Shown here: in pieces, positions 1 to 11,771 of the stretch
Layout of the letters: the number at the start of each line of letters is the position of its first letter
Numbering within the stretch: the first letter of the stretch is position 1
NCBI GenBank assembly: GCA_031841125.1
Contig: CM063106.1
Location: 32,608,001-32,672,000, forward strand
Reading direction: 5' to 3'
Length of the DNA: 64,000 bases
DNA from: Acanthococcus lagerstroemiae
Lineage: Eukaryota; Arthropoda; Insecta; Hemiptera; Eriococcidae
Translations under genes and position numbers: made by a program
Notes under the pieces: model-generated
Seen by the model: only the letters and a program-made list of their open reading frames with translations
Database searches by the model: none
What the model was told of the DNA's origin: nothing

Positions 1-139
1 GGACATATAAAAGATCTCAAAGTTTTAAAACACAACCGACATAATAAGACATAAAAAGACATATTGGTCTATATACTAAAAAAGTAAAATCTGCTGCCGC
101 CACCGCCACTGCCGGGAGAGAAAACAAAACGCACTGCGG

Positions 140-1075
140 GTTGCCTACCCTGCCCCTTAATTTCTCATTTCTCCGGGGTAGCTCGGGAAGGGTCCGCCGC
201 CTGCAGATTGCCTACCCTATCCCATTAATTGCTCATTTCTCCAAGGGTTGCCTACCCCCAGGAAGTGGTTCATGGTGGAGAGAGCTCCCAAATGGGGAGG
301 AGATCCATGGGGCGTGGCCTCAGAAGGGGGATAAAGTCCCTGGGTGGTGGGAGGTAGTGGTGAGTAAGAGGTCCTGGTGGAGTAATGGTGAGTAAGAGGT
401 CCTGGTGGAGGAGGAAGTCCTGGGTGAAAGAGGGACCGGGGAGGGAAATGGAAGCCGTGGTGCGGGAGGGGCTGGTGGCGGGGGTCTAAAAAGGAAGGGT
501 GGTCATGGTGGTGGGAGATCCTGAGTGGAAGACCAGGGGATCTTCGAGAGAGTTGGGACGAGGAGCAGTGGAAGGGGAAGGTTGTAGCGAGGGATTAAGG
601 CCGCAATTGGGGAGGGCGTAGTGATGGGTGAAGAGGTCTTGGTGAGGCGTGAATAGAAATGAAGGCCATACTGGTGTGGGGGTGGACGGGGAGACGTGGT
701 CGAGGGTAATGTGAAGAGATTAAGGCCCAGGTGGTGGAGGTTGGTTGTGGTGGTTGATGACTGTAGAGGTGAAGAGGAATTCCAAGGGAGAGGGCCTACC
801 CGGATGTGTAGAAGGAAAGAGTTCGCAGGGGGTATACTGCGTAAGTGAAAGACCATGGGGTAGGCATTGAAGTGGGGGAGGAATTTGTGACTAAGGAGGG
901 CTGCGACTGTTGAAGTGTGACCGTGGAGGCGGAGAGCAACCGTGGTGAACGAGGGGGTCGTGATGGAGGAGGAGGCGCGTGATAAAGAAAAGATGGAAGG
1001 GGGTTTATGGTGGAAGATTGAGGACCGCTGATAGAAGGGGAGCAATAGTAGCCCAAAGTAAACCTCAACATTGTA
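140..1075. repeat. GGT/GGA-rich minisatellite-like region
   Basis: Strongly strand-biased DNA, purine- and G-rich on the plus strand, made of degenerate GGTGG/GGAGG/GAGTAAGAGG words. A 24-base word starting TGGTGAGTAAGAGG occurs twice within about 50 bases near 358-409. Long open frames on both strands here (such as minus 503-1096) come from the biased composition and give proline- and serine-rich nonsense without recognisable domains. Confidence 0.6.
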
Positions 1076-1096
1076 CTGCTCGATTAAAAAATGCAT

Positions 1097-1374
1097 ATAA
1101 CTACTTTTCTTGTAATTTTTATATATTTAGATCGTCAATTTAATGAGAAAGATTTTGATTCAAAAATATTTAAAATTACAGTGGAGAAAGGCCAAAAAAT
1201 CAATTAAGAATTTTTTTGGTGTAGATGAAAGTCGAGGCATTGCATTTTTTTTCACGGATTTTTCTCTAAAATTACTTTCTAGTAACCAAAACGGCAATAT
1301 TTTAGAGTGTTATGAAGCAATTTAATTATCACGGTTACACTGTTGCCGGTGTTACACTGTTTCCCAGGCTCCCC
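1097..1374. other. AT-rich spacer, nothing recognised
   Basis: No coding potential beyond short chance frames. A short direct repeat of a GTTACACTG word lies near 1333-1360. Confidence 0.4.
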
Positions 1375-1990
1375 TATGTATAGAAATTAAGCTTTAATGT
1401 CGAAGCAAAAGAGCGGAATGAGAGCCTTCGCTCCGAAGGGAAAGATAGAAGTTTAAGATCTTGATTCAAAATCCGTATGCATATATAAGCTTTCTCCAAA
1501 GCGAACGCTCCACAAAATAAAGCGTGTGCTTCAAAGATAACAACGTTTGTTCAAGTTGTTACCAGCCCACGTATGTGTCTCTGAGGAACTTCTTCTAAAT
1601 CGAAAATCATTCAAAGGAAGCGAAGACAAAGATGGTGGTGGTGTACAGGTGGAAAAAGCACCAAATATACAAAATGATGAAATAATTTTCGGGGAAAATC
1701 TCTGATCATTTCAAAAGAATTTCATCTGAAATCTTCGAGAAGATTCCTTTGATTTCCGAAGATAGTTTCCGAAGAATTTTATCGAAAATATTAGGGAAAA
1801 ATTTCCGATCATTTTCGAAGAATTTCATCAGACATCACTGAAAAAAATCTCCGATGTCCGGAGAATTTCATCGGGAATCTTCAGAAGAAATTTCCTATGT
1901 TTTCAAAGAATGATTTCATTGGAAATCAAGAAGAATCTCCGATGATTTTTAAGGAATTTCATCGGAAATTTTCCGGGCTATTTCCTGTAT
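1375..1990 (+). mobile_element. Single arm of foldback element family
   Basis: Positions 1375-1690 are the reverse complement of the right terminal block at 28030-28345. Shared landmarks are the TATGTATAGAAATTAAGCTT-like end, the word GTCGAAGCAAAAGAGCGG and the GTGTACAGGTGGAAAA segment. From about 1690 to 1990 follow degenerate copies of the TTCCGAAGAATTTCATCGG array unit, closely matching 25655-25800. Only one arm is seen, so this is a solo end or a truncated copy. No target duplication was found. Confidence 0.7.
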
Positions 1991-2732
1991 GATACGATGC
2001 AAATGCTTTTATCTCCTGCATTTCTATACTTACATCCGCTGAGTGACTTTTTAAATACCATATTCTTATCTTTACTCATTTCCCATTCTTTAACAGCCAG
2101 GCTGAACCATTATAGTTTTTTAATTCACATGAGTTAGGAAAATTCATGAAAAAATCTTACGTAAGGAGAGGGGCTTCAATTAATCTTATGTGTACTGATA
2201 TGGGGGTAGGGAAGAGGGTCAAAAATGGCCAAAATCGTCCTTACGTAATTATGACCCCTTACAACATAAGTAAAATTCGAAACTTAAAATTTCGCCTGCT
2301 TTATAACATTGTCATTTTTAGACCACGTATTCCGATGCTTTTTCCAAAAATTGTTTGGTTTCACAATTTGATTCTTCGAATATTCAACATTTCTATAGGT
2401 AGTTTACATATTTTGTTCTATTGAAAAAATCAACATTTAAAATGTTCCTGTGGCAACACTGGTGAATATGGATAAAACTTTGCCTACATGATTTGTTGGC
2501 CACAGACACATCTCTCCAGATTTGCTAATAGAAATCCATTTTCGATTTTAAAAAGGAATTTCAACTTAAAAACTGAACTTTTAACTCCTCTGAAGGACAC
2601 ATTGATATCGAGCTCTTTTTCACAAGATTTTTCTTTTTTTAATTTGGTGATAAAATTTCCGAGGATAGGAGCGCCGATCTGGGAATGTTTCTAAAATAAC
2701 TATCATCCTAATGCGTCTGTTAATAATCAACT
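1991..2732. other. No gene recognised
   Basis: AT-rich sequence with short open frames lacking domains or splice-supported exons. Confidence 0.4.
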
Positions 2733-3298
2733 TTAAAAATAGAAGGGAGGAGGAATGGAGAAGTGAAGGAGAAGTGAAGGAGTGGTGAAGGAAGGGAGAG
2801 AAGAGGTAGAAGCAGGAAGAGGAAATGTAAGGAAGGAGGGAAAAGAGAATGGAAAGGTGAGAAGAGGAGAAGGAAGGCAGAGAAGAGTAGAAGCAGGATG
2901 GAGGGAGAGGAGAGCGCAAAGAGAGAGGAGAGGAGGAGGAAAGGAGAGAAAAGTAGAAGCAGGAAGAGGAGAGGTGAAGAGGAGGAAGAAAGGAGAAGTG
3001 AAGAGAGAAATGGGAATGGAAGGGAGTGGGGAGGAAGAATGGGGAAAAGATGAAGAGAGGAAGAGGAGAGGCGAGGAAGGAGGGAAAGAGGAATGGAAGG
3101 GAGTGGAGAGGAAGAAGGGTGATGAAAGAGGAAGGGATGAGGAAAGAAGAAGTGAAGGAGTGGAGAAGGAAGGGAGAGAAGAAGTAGAAGCAGGAAGAGG
3201 AGATGTACGGAAGGAGGTAAACAGGAATGGCAGGATGAAATGGAAGGGAGTTGAGAGAAAGAACAAGGGAGAGGGAAGAGGAAGGGAGAAATCAAAAG
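2733..3298. repeat. Purine (GA) tract / minisatellite
   Basis: About 560 bases composed almost purely of A and G on the plus strand. GAAGGGAGAGAAG and AGTAGAAGCAGGAAGAGGAG phrases recur roughly every 50-200 bases, which indicates tandem expansion. The overlapping open frames on both strands (Glu/Lys/Arg-rich forward; Ser/Leu/Pro/Phe-rich reverse) are low-complexity artefacts. Such polypurine tracts can adopt triplex structures; that is general knowledge, not shown here. Confidence 0.8.
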
Positions 3299-4539
3299 AT
3301 ATTTTTTTATAATTCTATGAATAGTTTCTTTTCATTCAATGCTGAACCAAAATTGGAAAAATTAAAAAACTCTTAATTTTTCTGTGTTTTGAGTAAACTT
3401 CTGTCTTTAGAAAGAATAGGGTACCTAGCCCAACGTTCGTCCCCGTACCTAATTTCGTCCTCCGGCGTTTCTAAGTCGTTAATTAGTGCATTCATCAAGA
3501 ATCAGCTAAAACGACCTGCTAAGGTGAAACCTTGACCGATGCGGGTGTATTTCGCCGTTTCAAACATTTTAGTTTTTGTGAATGTTGGAAAGTTTTTTCC
3601 TATCATTTTCAAGAAAGTGAGGTTTCTACTCAAAGTAAGTAATTTCGATGTTTTAAGGTCTTAAGGTATAGCTTGAGATGTTTAGTAATAGAATCATGTA
3701 GAAAAAAAAATTTTTCAAACATTTTTTTTTTTCCAGAAAATTTATTTATTTATTTTGTTTTTTAATCAATTGGCTTTGATTTCATCTCCAGGTAACGAAA
3801 TTCGGGTACAAAACAAATTTGATAATAATTTCAATTTTTGACGTATTCAAATGGTGAAACGAAAATAATGGTCTAAACCATCAGAGAGCATTAAATCGAA
3901 AAAATTCTTACCTATGTTACTATTGCTGTTAAAAATTGGAAATGCGAATGTTTAAATACGCTCTACGGTATATTTTTACGTAATTCATGTGTCGAAATAT
4001 ATTCTAACATTACTTCAAATAAATAAAAATTTTCATTTTTCTTTCGTAACACTCCATTCACTTCGATTTTTACAAAAAAGAAAATAGGGAGTCGAAATTT
4101 GGAACACTTTTTTAAATTTTCAAAGAGCTCACTTTTTGGTTTTTTGGCACAGTTTGGTGGGGTAATTATTTTTGAGAAAAATCAACCTCAGAGCTAGGTG
4201 GCCGAGGGTATAGGGTATCATCTATACAGTGTGGTACAGATCATCACGCAACATAGGAAAGCCCCACAGAGTGCACGTTCACGTGTACTACTGTGGAAAC
4301 GTCGTAATGGTACAGATCAACACTCAACATGCCCTAGTTATAGAATAATTTATTACGAGCAGAGTTATCAAATTAATATTATTTGAAATATTCTAATAAT
4401 CCCCCATTGAGAGAAAAATTATTATAACCAATTAAAGGATTATTGCTCCGTGGAAAATTTAATAAGATTAGTCCCTCTCATCATTGCTCACAATTAAGGA
4501 CAAAAAAATTCAGTAAAACAGAATTTATTGGAGTTGAAG
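3299..4539. other. No gene recognised
   Basis: AT-rich sequence with T and A homopolymers. No domain or exon structure was seen on either strand. Confidence 0.4.
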
Positions 4540-6765
4540 AAGAATTTCATCAAAAATGTTTGAAAAAAAAACACGATAATTTCCGAAGAGTGTCAATGGA
4601 AATCATAAAATTTCCAATGTTTCCCGCAGAGAATTTCGTGAAAATTCATCGAGAAAATCTTTCGCCAATTTTTGAAGAATTTAATAGGAATTGGGGAAAA
4701 ACTACGAAGGTTTTTAAAGGATTTTATCAACAAACTTCACGTGAAGTGTTCTCCGAAGAATTTCATCGAAAATCCTCGGGGAAAATTTTAGGGAGAATTC
4801 TCTGGTGTGTATTCTAACGAATGTCATCGGAAAAAATTTTTAGAAACAAATACCGATAATTTCCGAAGAATTACTTCGAAAATTTTGTTTGAAAAACAAT
4901 TTCTTTAAAAAAATCTTTGGTAGAATTTTCGGATGATTTTTGAAGGATTTTGTAGGAAATATTCGGGGAAAACTCAGACGGTTTTGCAGAATTTTATCAA
5001 GAAGAATTTCGTACTTCGTAATAAATATTCGGTGAAAAACTCCGAAGATTTTTGAAGAATTGTATCAACAATCTTCAGGTAAAATTTTCTCCGAAGAATT
5101 TAATCGAAAATCGAGGAAAATCTTCGGGAAAATTTTTTGATGACCAGGACTTTCAACTAAAATTTTTGGAGAAAAAAATTCCGATAATTTCCGAAGAATC
5201 TCTTTGAACATCTATAGCAAAAATGTCCAATGTTTTCCAAAGAATTTCTTGAAAAATCTTCGGGAGGATTTTCCGATAATTTTTGAAAAATTTTGTAGAA
5301 AATATTCGGGGGAACTCTGATGGTTTGAAGAATTTTATGAAAAATCATCAAAAAGAATGTTCGCTGATTCGATTAAATCGAAAATCAGGTAATAATTATT
5401 ATGAAATAATTAAGGGTAATTAATCCACAATTAATTTCCTCTTCTCGGATGAGGCCATGTCATCCCAGGTAACAAGAACCGGTTTAATCCCGCTGGGGGC
5501 AGTGTAAGAAGCTGTGATCCAATCAATTAGACCACGTCATGTTTACAGCGGCCCTCACCCCCTCTCCCAAACGTCCAAAATCTGAAGTACTCGGGAGAGG
5601 TAAATTTGCCCGAAAGTTAGTTTTTGCGCGCTGTACACGTGACTTTGATTGTGATTCATTGTGTTTGGTGTTATTCTAAGTCGTGAAGAACCATTATCCG
5701 TTTATTTTATATCGTGTTACATGAGTCTTCTGCCCTTCTTGGTTACAATCTTGAGGAAAGCGATCCTCCAAATCTGAGAAAGAATAATTTTGCCGCCTTC
5801 GTGGGCCCCTCTTAAGAAAAGTTTCGATAATTTATACTTTGATGGTACCTTGTCCCCGATGGACTATAATAAATTTTCTTGAAGAATTTTGATGAAATTT
5901 TTAGGAAAACATTGAACGTTTTTCTCAAAGATCTCCTATGAAATTCCCGAAAAATCATTGGAAATTTCCCGAAGATTCTCAACAAAATTCTTCGGAGATC
6001 ATCGAACATTCTTTCTGACAATTTTTCATAAAATTCTTAAAAACCATCGGAGTTTTCCCCCGAATATTTCCGATGAAATTCTTCATTAACCAGAGAAAAT
6101 TTTCCTGAAGTGATTTGTTGAAATTCTTCGGAAAACATTAGAAATTTTTGTCAAAGAGATTTCCGATAAAAACCCTCGGAAATTATCGGAATTTTTTTCC
6201 AGAAGTTTCTGATGAAATTTCTTAAAATCATCGGATATTGTTCCCGAAGATTCTCGATGAGATTCTTTGGAGATCATCGAACATTTTTCCTGAAGATTGT
6301 TTTATTAAAAATTCTTCAAACCATCGGAGTTCTTCCCCGAATATTTCCATGATGACACTTCAAAAATCATCGGAAAATTTTCTTGAAGGATTTTGATGAA
6401 ATTTTCTGTAAAACATTGGAAATTTTTCCAAAGATTTCCTATGAGATTCTTCGGAAATTATCGAAAATTTTTTCTAAAAGTTTCCTACGAAATTCCTTAA
6501 AAATTGTTAGAAAATTTCCTGAAGATATTTGATGAAATTCTTCGGAGATCGTCGAAAATTCGTTCTGATGATTTTTCGTAAAATTCTTCAAATCATCAGA
6601 GTGTCCCCGATACGAAATTCTTCAAAAATTATCGGAAAATTCTCCTGAAGATTTTTAAAGAAATTCCTTGAAAAACATGGGATATTTTCCCTAAAGATTC
6701 GAAAAGACTCTTCGGAAATTATCGGAATTTTTTCTCCAAAAATGTTAGATGAAATTCCTACTATA
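4540..6765. mobile_element. Foldback element with two opposed tandem arrays
   Basis: The left arm (about 4540-5390) has degenerate tandem copies of a 45-50 bp unit in forward sense (GAAGAATTTCATCG...). The right arm (about 5820-6765) has the same unit in reverse complement (GATGAAATTCTTCGG...). A non-repetitive centre of roughly 430 bases separates them. The layout matches the interior of the element at 25332-28425, but the terminal blocks found there are not recognisable here. No target duplication was identified, so the exact ends are uncertain. Confidence 0.7.
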
Positions 6766-7640
6766 TACTTTTTTTTTTCAACTTGATTTCATAGGAGGCC
6801 AAAATTTCAGAAATAGAAACGGGGAAGATGGTTGGGCCACTTACCCAAAATTCTTGAGGAAAAAAATCCTTTTCAATTTCGGTTTCTGCTGTCCCGATTT
6901 GGAAAATATAAACGTACAATTTTGAACTTGAAAACAATTTTTTTCTCGATAATGTTCAAAATTATGAAATTGCATTTGAGATACTTAATGGTGGTCGTCT
7001 CATTTTTTTTGTTAACTGTATTCCTGGACAATACAAGGTTTTTGGAAAAATTCGTACGTAAATCCCATGTTAAGCGGTAGGTTATTGGCCGCACACGTTA
7101 ATATTATTCGAAAACTCTGAAGAAATTAAGTAGTTTCATGCTTTTTTACGATAAAGAAAGGATCTCTGAGGATCGTCTCTCCTGTTTCAGAAATCTTAGG
7201 AGTAAAAGGATCATCCTAGTGGGTACTTTTTTTCTTCTTCAAGTTTCAGTACCTACAAGTTTCATTTTAAAGGAGCTCTTTTAGCATTGGCGAGAAAACG
7301 TGTACCACATTTTTAATCATTTTATCATCGGACCTTCAGTGAGTTTTTAATATTAGTTCGGGCACGTTTTCGCTCTTTCAAAGTTAATAAAAAAAAATAC
7401 GTACTTTCTAAAATCGTGTTCTAAATTAAAAAATTTATTCTCTTCCCTTCCTACTAGTAATAATAAATTGTTCTTTTTCTTCCTTCTCGTATTTTTATTA
7501 GTTCGTAAAAATTATCGACAAATGTAAAACGTACGTACGAGAAGTCGGGGCTTCAAATTGTGCGGTAATTTACGACCAGTAAAACAGAATCGTTGTTTTG
7601 ATTTCATTACAGTAGTTTACGACAGAAGAAAGATCGGCGG
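6766..7640. other. No gene recognised
   Basis: AT-rich. Short frames on both strands (such as 6832-7080) show no domain. This could be intron of the minus-strand GPCR gene whose first coding exon ends at 7797. Confidence 0.4.
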
Positions 7641-7716
7641 GCAGAGCTGTGATGTTGCTACAGAAGTGGGACTTATCATCCATCAAGTATAAGTGCCACT
7701 TTTGACAGCTCTGAGC
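7641..7716. other. Imperfect hairpin of about 75 bases
   Basis: Two nested complementary segments: CAGAGCTGT at 7642-7650 pairs with ACAGCTCTG near 7705-7713, and AAGTGG-ACTTAT near 7664-7676 pairs with ATAAGTGCCACTT near 7689-7701. The loop is about 12 bases. It lies just downstream of the GPCR exon, in its putative intron. It may be a small MITE or a pre-miRNA-like stem. Confidence 0.45.
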
Positions 7717-7796
7717 GTCATCCAAATTCAAACGAATCCGTATTTCAGTAGCAATGATACTTTAATAACTATATTATTTTATTTGTGTGAAATCAC

Positions 7797-8000
7797 CTCG
7801 TCTACTGAGATGTTCTTCAACTATTACGGCGCTGATCATGTACACATTTCCAACACTACCAAGTACGGAAAGGCCTGACATCATCAACAGTCGACCAACT
7901 CGGCTCCACTCCGGGGACAAAGTCACTGGTGATACGACTTCCCCCGGAGTCGTTAAAATTTCTGTAGTTGAACTCATGCTGCCGTTTATATCCACCATTT
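7797..8000 (-). CDS. GPCR (rhodopsin-like) first coding exon, N-terminus and TM1
   Basis: On the minus strand a good acceptor (pyrimidine-rich run ending GTTTCAG at 8001) is followed within two bases by ATG at 7998-7996. The exon encodes 67 codons plus one base, then a consensus donor (CGAG|GTGATT). The peptide has a short Ser/Thr-rich extracellular tail with an N-glycosylation sequon (NGS, residues 5-7). A hydrophobic helix follows at about residues 38-60, containing the Gly-Asn pair typical of class A TM1 (N51, the N1.50 position). It ends in a charged first intracellular loop, EEHLSRR. The phase-1 end would continue as Gly, as in the RG-N-x-F loop of insect orphan and melatonin-like receptors. 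Later exons are not visible; they must lie to the left behind a long intron or outside the window. Subfamily is not assigned. The alternative is a fortuitous open frame, but the splice sites plus TM1 make a real exon more likely. Confidence 0.55.
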
Positions 8001-8004
8001 CTGA

Positions 8005-8690
8005 AACACGAGATTGTAAATTACTTTTCAAATTGGTACATCTTATGTGCGACATTTTCTTATTTACAGGCAATTGAAATTCAAATAAGATTTGCGTCAA
8101 AGCAGACAGACGAAAGCCAAAAAAAAAAAAGAGAAAAACTAAGATATTTTCTATATTTATAGATACGCATAGATACAGATGCAAATGAGGTTTATTTTAA
8201 GCAAAACAATTTCTGTTTATCGGGTGACGTTGAGACTGATGGAATTTTAAAAGCGCCCCGTAAAAGTTTGTGAGTCTTTTCCACTTATTTCTCAGGGATA
8301 TTCAATTAGATCGTATCATCGTCGTTCGAAACGAATCGATTTATAACGAAATTAGGAGAAGGTGAAAATTTTCGACGCGTTATTTTTGCATAATGTCGAT
8401 CCTCGAAGGAAACTTTCGGGTAAGGTTGCTCGTAAAGGAGAAATAAATTCAATTGTGTCTTTTACTAAATTGGGGCTTTTGTTAATTAGAAAACAGAGAC
8501 GTAGGCTAAACGTAAATTTAACTTTAGAGATAATAAGTGTACGTACATGGAGGTTTTGTCAGGAGTGGATACACGGGGAGGCAGTGAAAGGCATTGCCTC
8601 TTCCAGAGGAAAGACTTATTACTATGCCTAAAAAATAGGTAACCCTGGGATGAAACAAACTTGCTCCGATCTTAGATATCCTAAATAAGT
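8005..8690. other. No gene recognised
   Basis: An open frame at 8362-8631 (+) has no recognisable domain and starts on a non-ATG codon. This could include 5' untranslated exon or intron of the minus-strand GPCR. Confidence 0.35.
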
Positions 8691-8850
8691 ATGAAGGAGT
8701 CTTCTCTTGAACTAGTGGTACCAAGTTTGACAAGCCTTAAACAAGTCTGGAAGAACCCTACAAAGTCTTAAATAAATCATCAAGCGTCTTAAACAACTCT
8801 TGTGATGCCCTAAGGAGTCTTAAGGAGCCTTCAAAAGTTGTATAGACAAG
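8690..8850. repeat. Degenerate short tandem repeat
   Basis: Words resembling AGTCTTAAA/CAAGTCT recur at spacings of about 25-30 bases, a weak array with no coding content. Confidence 0.4.
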
Positions 8851-9894
8851 TTTAAAAAAATGTAACCAATTATATAGCAATTTTAAAATCATCAATCAAA
8901 AACACAGAAACTGGTCTGATCCAGGTCTTTGCTCCAACATCCGTAGCCCCTGCATACGAAATGGATTCCTTTTACAATCTTTTGGGCAAAATGATTGAGG
9001 AAATATAGAATGAAAACTTACTCAACATTACTAAGAGGTAACCTACCATATGAGTCGGGTTTTTCCCGGTGTCTGTGTTGGGAGGGAGAGCGGATGGGGG
9101 GGGGGGTTGTCAAAAATGTTCAAAAAACTTACTTTGGTATTTCAGGTAAGACTACTACAGTAGTTGTTTTGTGTTTTTATCACGTACTTCTTTATGGGTG
9201 AATTTTTTTGTAAAAGTTCTCGTGATCTGCATTTGGAAGTACCTACCGAATACAAGTCACGCTTATATTTTTGCAAATCTAGCATCAATATCCACTCTGA
9301 TGGTGTAGAGGTGTGCGCTGAAGTGTCGCATTTACTTCAGACTCAAAATTTTTCTCGATTAACGGCGTTTGAAAACTACCATTTATGAGTCGACCCACAA
9401 TTAGTAGTGAAGAATCTGACCCACTATTGGTAGTACATTTTTTTGATTAAATCGAAGTAAGAAAAGTACATAAATACGTACTTGAGTAAATTTTAATAAA
9501 AAAAACCTCCCTTTTCTCCGAAAAGTCAGTTTAAAAAATGCAGAATTGCGACTTATGAACATCGAATACCTTATTCAATTATTTGTCATTTCTGAAAAAA
9601 AAAAAAAAAACGCTTACTAATCTATCAAATGTGAGTCAAAAATTTAGCCTATCGAATGTGAGTCACACGAAGATGCTGGGTACCAATTATGGGTCAAACA
9701 TGAAATCGCCGAAAAGTTAAAGAAATCATCGAACATAGGTAGAGTACATCATAAATAGACACTGTACATACATTATTTTATTTCATTTACAGCGTAGGAT
9801 GATACGTACAAACTTATATTAATACTTCACATATAGTTATCCTTCTACATTATGTTTTCATTAATGTAACCAGATTCGTTTTCATCCGCCCCAT
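8851..9894. other. No gene recognised
   Basis: AT-rich. Contains a G homopolymer near 9099 and an A homopolymer near 9597. The word CTCCCTTTTCTCCGAAAAGTC at about 9509 also occurs near 63206, a small dispersed-repeat hint. Confidence 0.4.
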
Positions 9895-10345
9895 TGTTGG
9901 GCTTACGCCTCTCCGATTTTCTTCCATTTTTTCATATTAAATGTTTCCCTTCCCCATATTGTACCCACCCTCCTTGTCAATTTGTCCCTCCATCTTAGTT
10001 GTGGCCGTCCCCTCCGTCTCTAATCTTCATATGTTTACCATTCTGCATGTCTCTTTGTCCACCTATCGTCTTCCCCTCTCATAATAAGATCCGCGTATTT
10101 GAATTTGAATTTTTTAATTTTACATCCCTCATCCGTCAGTCCGGTTAACTTCCTGGTTGTTGCCTTTCTAACTTTGTCTATCTTTTTTATACCCAACATA
10201 CGCGTCCCATGGCTCCCTGGGTGGACCTAAATTTCTCCAATTGGGTCTTTACGAGGACCCATGTCTGTGCCCCGTAAGTCAGCACCGGAATTACGCACAT
10301 GTTAAAAATGTTTGCTTTGGTTTGTATGCTCATTCGGGTGTCCAT
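9895..10345 (-). pseudogene. RTE-like non-LTR retrotransposon, RT C-terminal fragment
   Basis: The reverse complement encodes the region after the reverse-transcriptase catalytic core: NMCVIPVLTYGAQTWVL, then an LGI-KIDKVR segment, then the C-terminal arginine-rich block RRRGRPQLRWRDKLTRRVG. This order is the usual tail of RTE-like elements. Stops and frameshifts interrupt it, and no catalytic core is present. Its 5' side abuts the dispersed repeat at 10345-10960. Confidence 0.75.
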
Positions 10346-10960
10346 CACTTTACAAGTTTTTGCCAATTGATTAGGGTCGCTCTGAACTTTGTTTCAATGG
10401 ACCTAGAAACTCACCATAAAAAATTTGAGCTCAATCTGAGGTCATTAACCCGTGCCGCTATGACCCTGAAGTTAGGTGTAATACTGAGATTTTACAAAAA
10501 ACCGCGAATATATCGGAACATATGAACTTCAGGACCGAAATACACATACCTAACATAAAATGTTTCTTGTTACATTTCATGTAAAAAAGATTCCATACAA
10601 CTTTTCTCTAAAACGCATATTTACCGAGATAATCGCAATAATGTGTGAAAATTTCGAGGAACGTGGATTTTATTTTTCCTTTCATAACCGATCCTTCACT
10701 CGCTAAATCGTATAGTTATCTAAAAAAAAATAATCACTTTAGGACCAACATGCAAATAACATAAAATGTTCCTCGTTAAATTTTCTGTAAAAAAGATTCC
10801 ATACAACTTTTCTTTAGAAAACATATTTATCGAGATAATCGCAAAAATGCGTGGAATTTTCGAAAAATATAGGTTTTTTAATCATTTTACGGCTGAAATT
10901 CGAGAAAAAAAAATCACCAAAAATCGATTTTTTTTTACAGGGAAAACTGCGCTCGTGAAG
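10345..10960. repeat. Dispersed repeat A, copy 1 (internal ~190-bp duplication)
   Basis: Same sequence and orientation as 24735-25265, beginning at ACAAGTTTTTGCCA and ending near TTTTACGGCTGAAAT. The core is duplicated within each copy: the segment around 10550-10670 recurs at 10741-10860 (shared words AACATAAAATGTT, GATTCCATACAACTTTTCT, CGAGATAATCGCAA). Both genomic copies abut a minus-strand RTE tail on the left, at different RTE breakpoints. Confidence 0.75.
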
Positions 10961-11068
10961 GGTGTTAGTAGACACTTACCGCTAAACCTTAAGCCAATTT
11001 TGAGGTCGAATGAGGACTGGTGAAGGTTCTGGGGCCTCAACAAAATGTGGTCCATATTAGGCTACCAT

Positions 11069-11220
11069 ACCGTAGACCTCGGATTATGTATGTATGTATA
11101 TCAACTACAGTCAACAATTTGCGCATAAGATATAACGTTGTGCTGTTAAGGAACAGTCACGTGTTCTCAAAATTCAGGGTCATTTTCCATGGGCAAATCG
11201 CTGTTTCCTATGTTGATATA
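11069..11220. repeat. Dispersed repeat B, copy 1
   Basis: About 150 bases closely matching 28494-28647 in the same orientation. Shared landmarks: ATTATGTATGTATATCAAC, AACAATTTGCGCATAAGATATAA, GGCAAATCGCTGTTTCCTAT. It follows repeat A in both places, so the pair A-B is a conserved module. Confidence 0.7.
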
Positions 11221-11344
11221 CATCATCTCAAATCCACCATACCAGGTGATCAACGAAATCTTAGAATGCTCAAGAGTCAATAAAAACAGTTTGTTAACCC
11301 TAGATCGCAAAATTTGGTTTTCTTCAATCATTGAACTTGGAATT

Positions 11345-11610
11345 AAATGACCGGAGGGACGCCTGGAGGCCATTTTGCCGTGCCGCTTCCGGTGCGCGCG
11401 TTATGCATGAGTCACCATAGGGTTCCCTACTGGCCGAGGTTCGCGCTCCCTGAGCACTAGCCTGGAAATTTTTCAGGTCCCTCACACCCGGACGCGCTTC
11501 CTCTTCACTCACCCCTCACACCTCATTGTCTTGGTACGTGCGGCGATGCAGGCAGGTGGTGACGGCGGGGGAGCCTTGCCGGGGGTATTTCAAAGCCGGT
11601 CGCTCACTTT
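11345..11610 (-). mobile_element. 3' UTR fragment of the R1-clade element
   Basis: The reverse complement matches the 3' untranslated part of the R1-clade copy at about 35050-35285: the CACCACCTGCCTGC word, a GAGTGAAGAG segment, TTTCCAGGC, GCTCAGGGAG and the CCAGTAGGGAACC stretch. GC content is far above the surroundings. No coding sequence is included. The inserted piece is 5'-truncated. Confidence 0.7.
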
Positions 11611-11771
11611 CGCAATAGTGCAGTCAACCTTCGTAGAGACAGCGCTAGCACCCAACGATACTCGGAGTGGAATGCCGAGGAACCGCTATGCGTGATGACT
11701 TTAAGCAATGATCAGACCTCCTTAGCGTGGATTACAGGAAGACGCCAACCTTCCCGGTCAGTGGATCATGG

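Noticed and set aside
503..1096. 197-codon minus-strand frame
   Set aside because: Lies in a G-rich minisatellite and yields Ser/Pro/Leu-rich sequence without motifs.
2720..3312. Long frames on both strands (177-191 codons)
   Set aside because: Artefacts of a pure GA tract; composition only, no domains.
4540..6765. Regular spaced repeats as a CRISPR array
   Set aside because: Units are adjacent, degenerate and occur in two opposed orientations in eukaryotic DNA with no spacers or cas genes.
7787..8077. Plus-strand frame of 96 codons
   Set aside because: Antisense to the GPCR exon, which has matching acceptor and donor sites on the minus strand.
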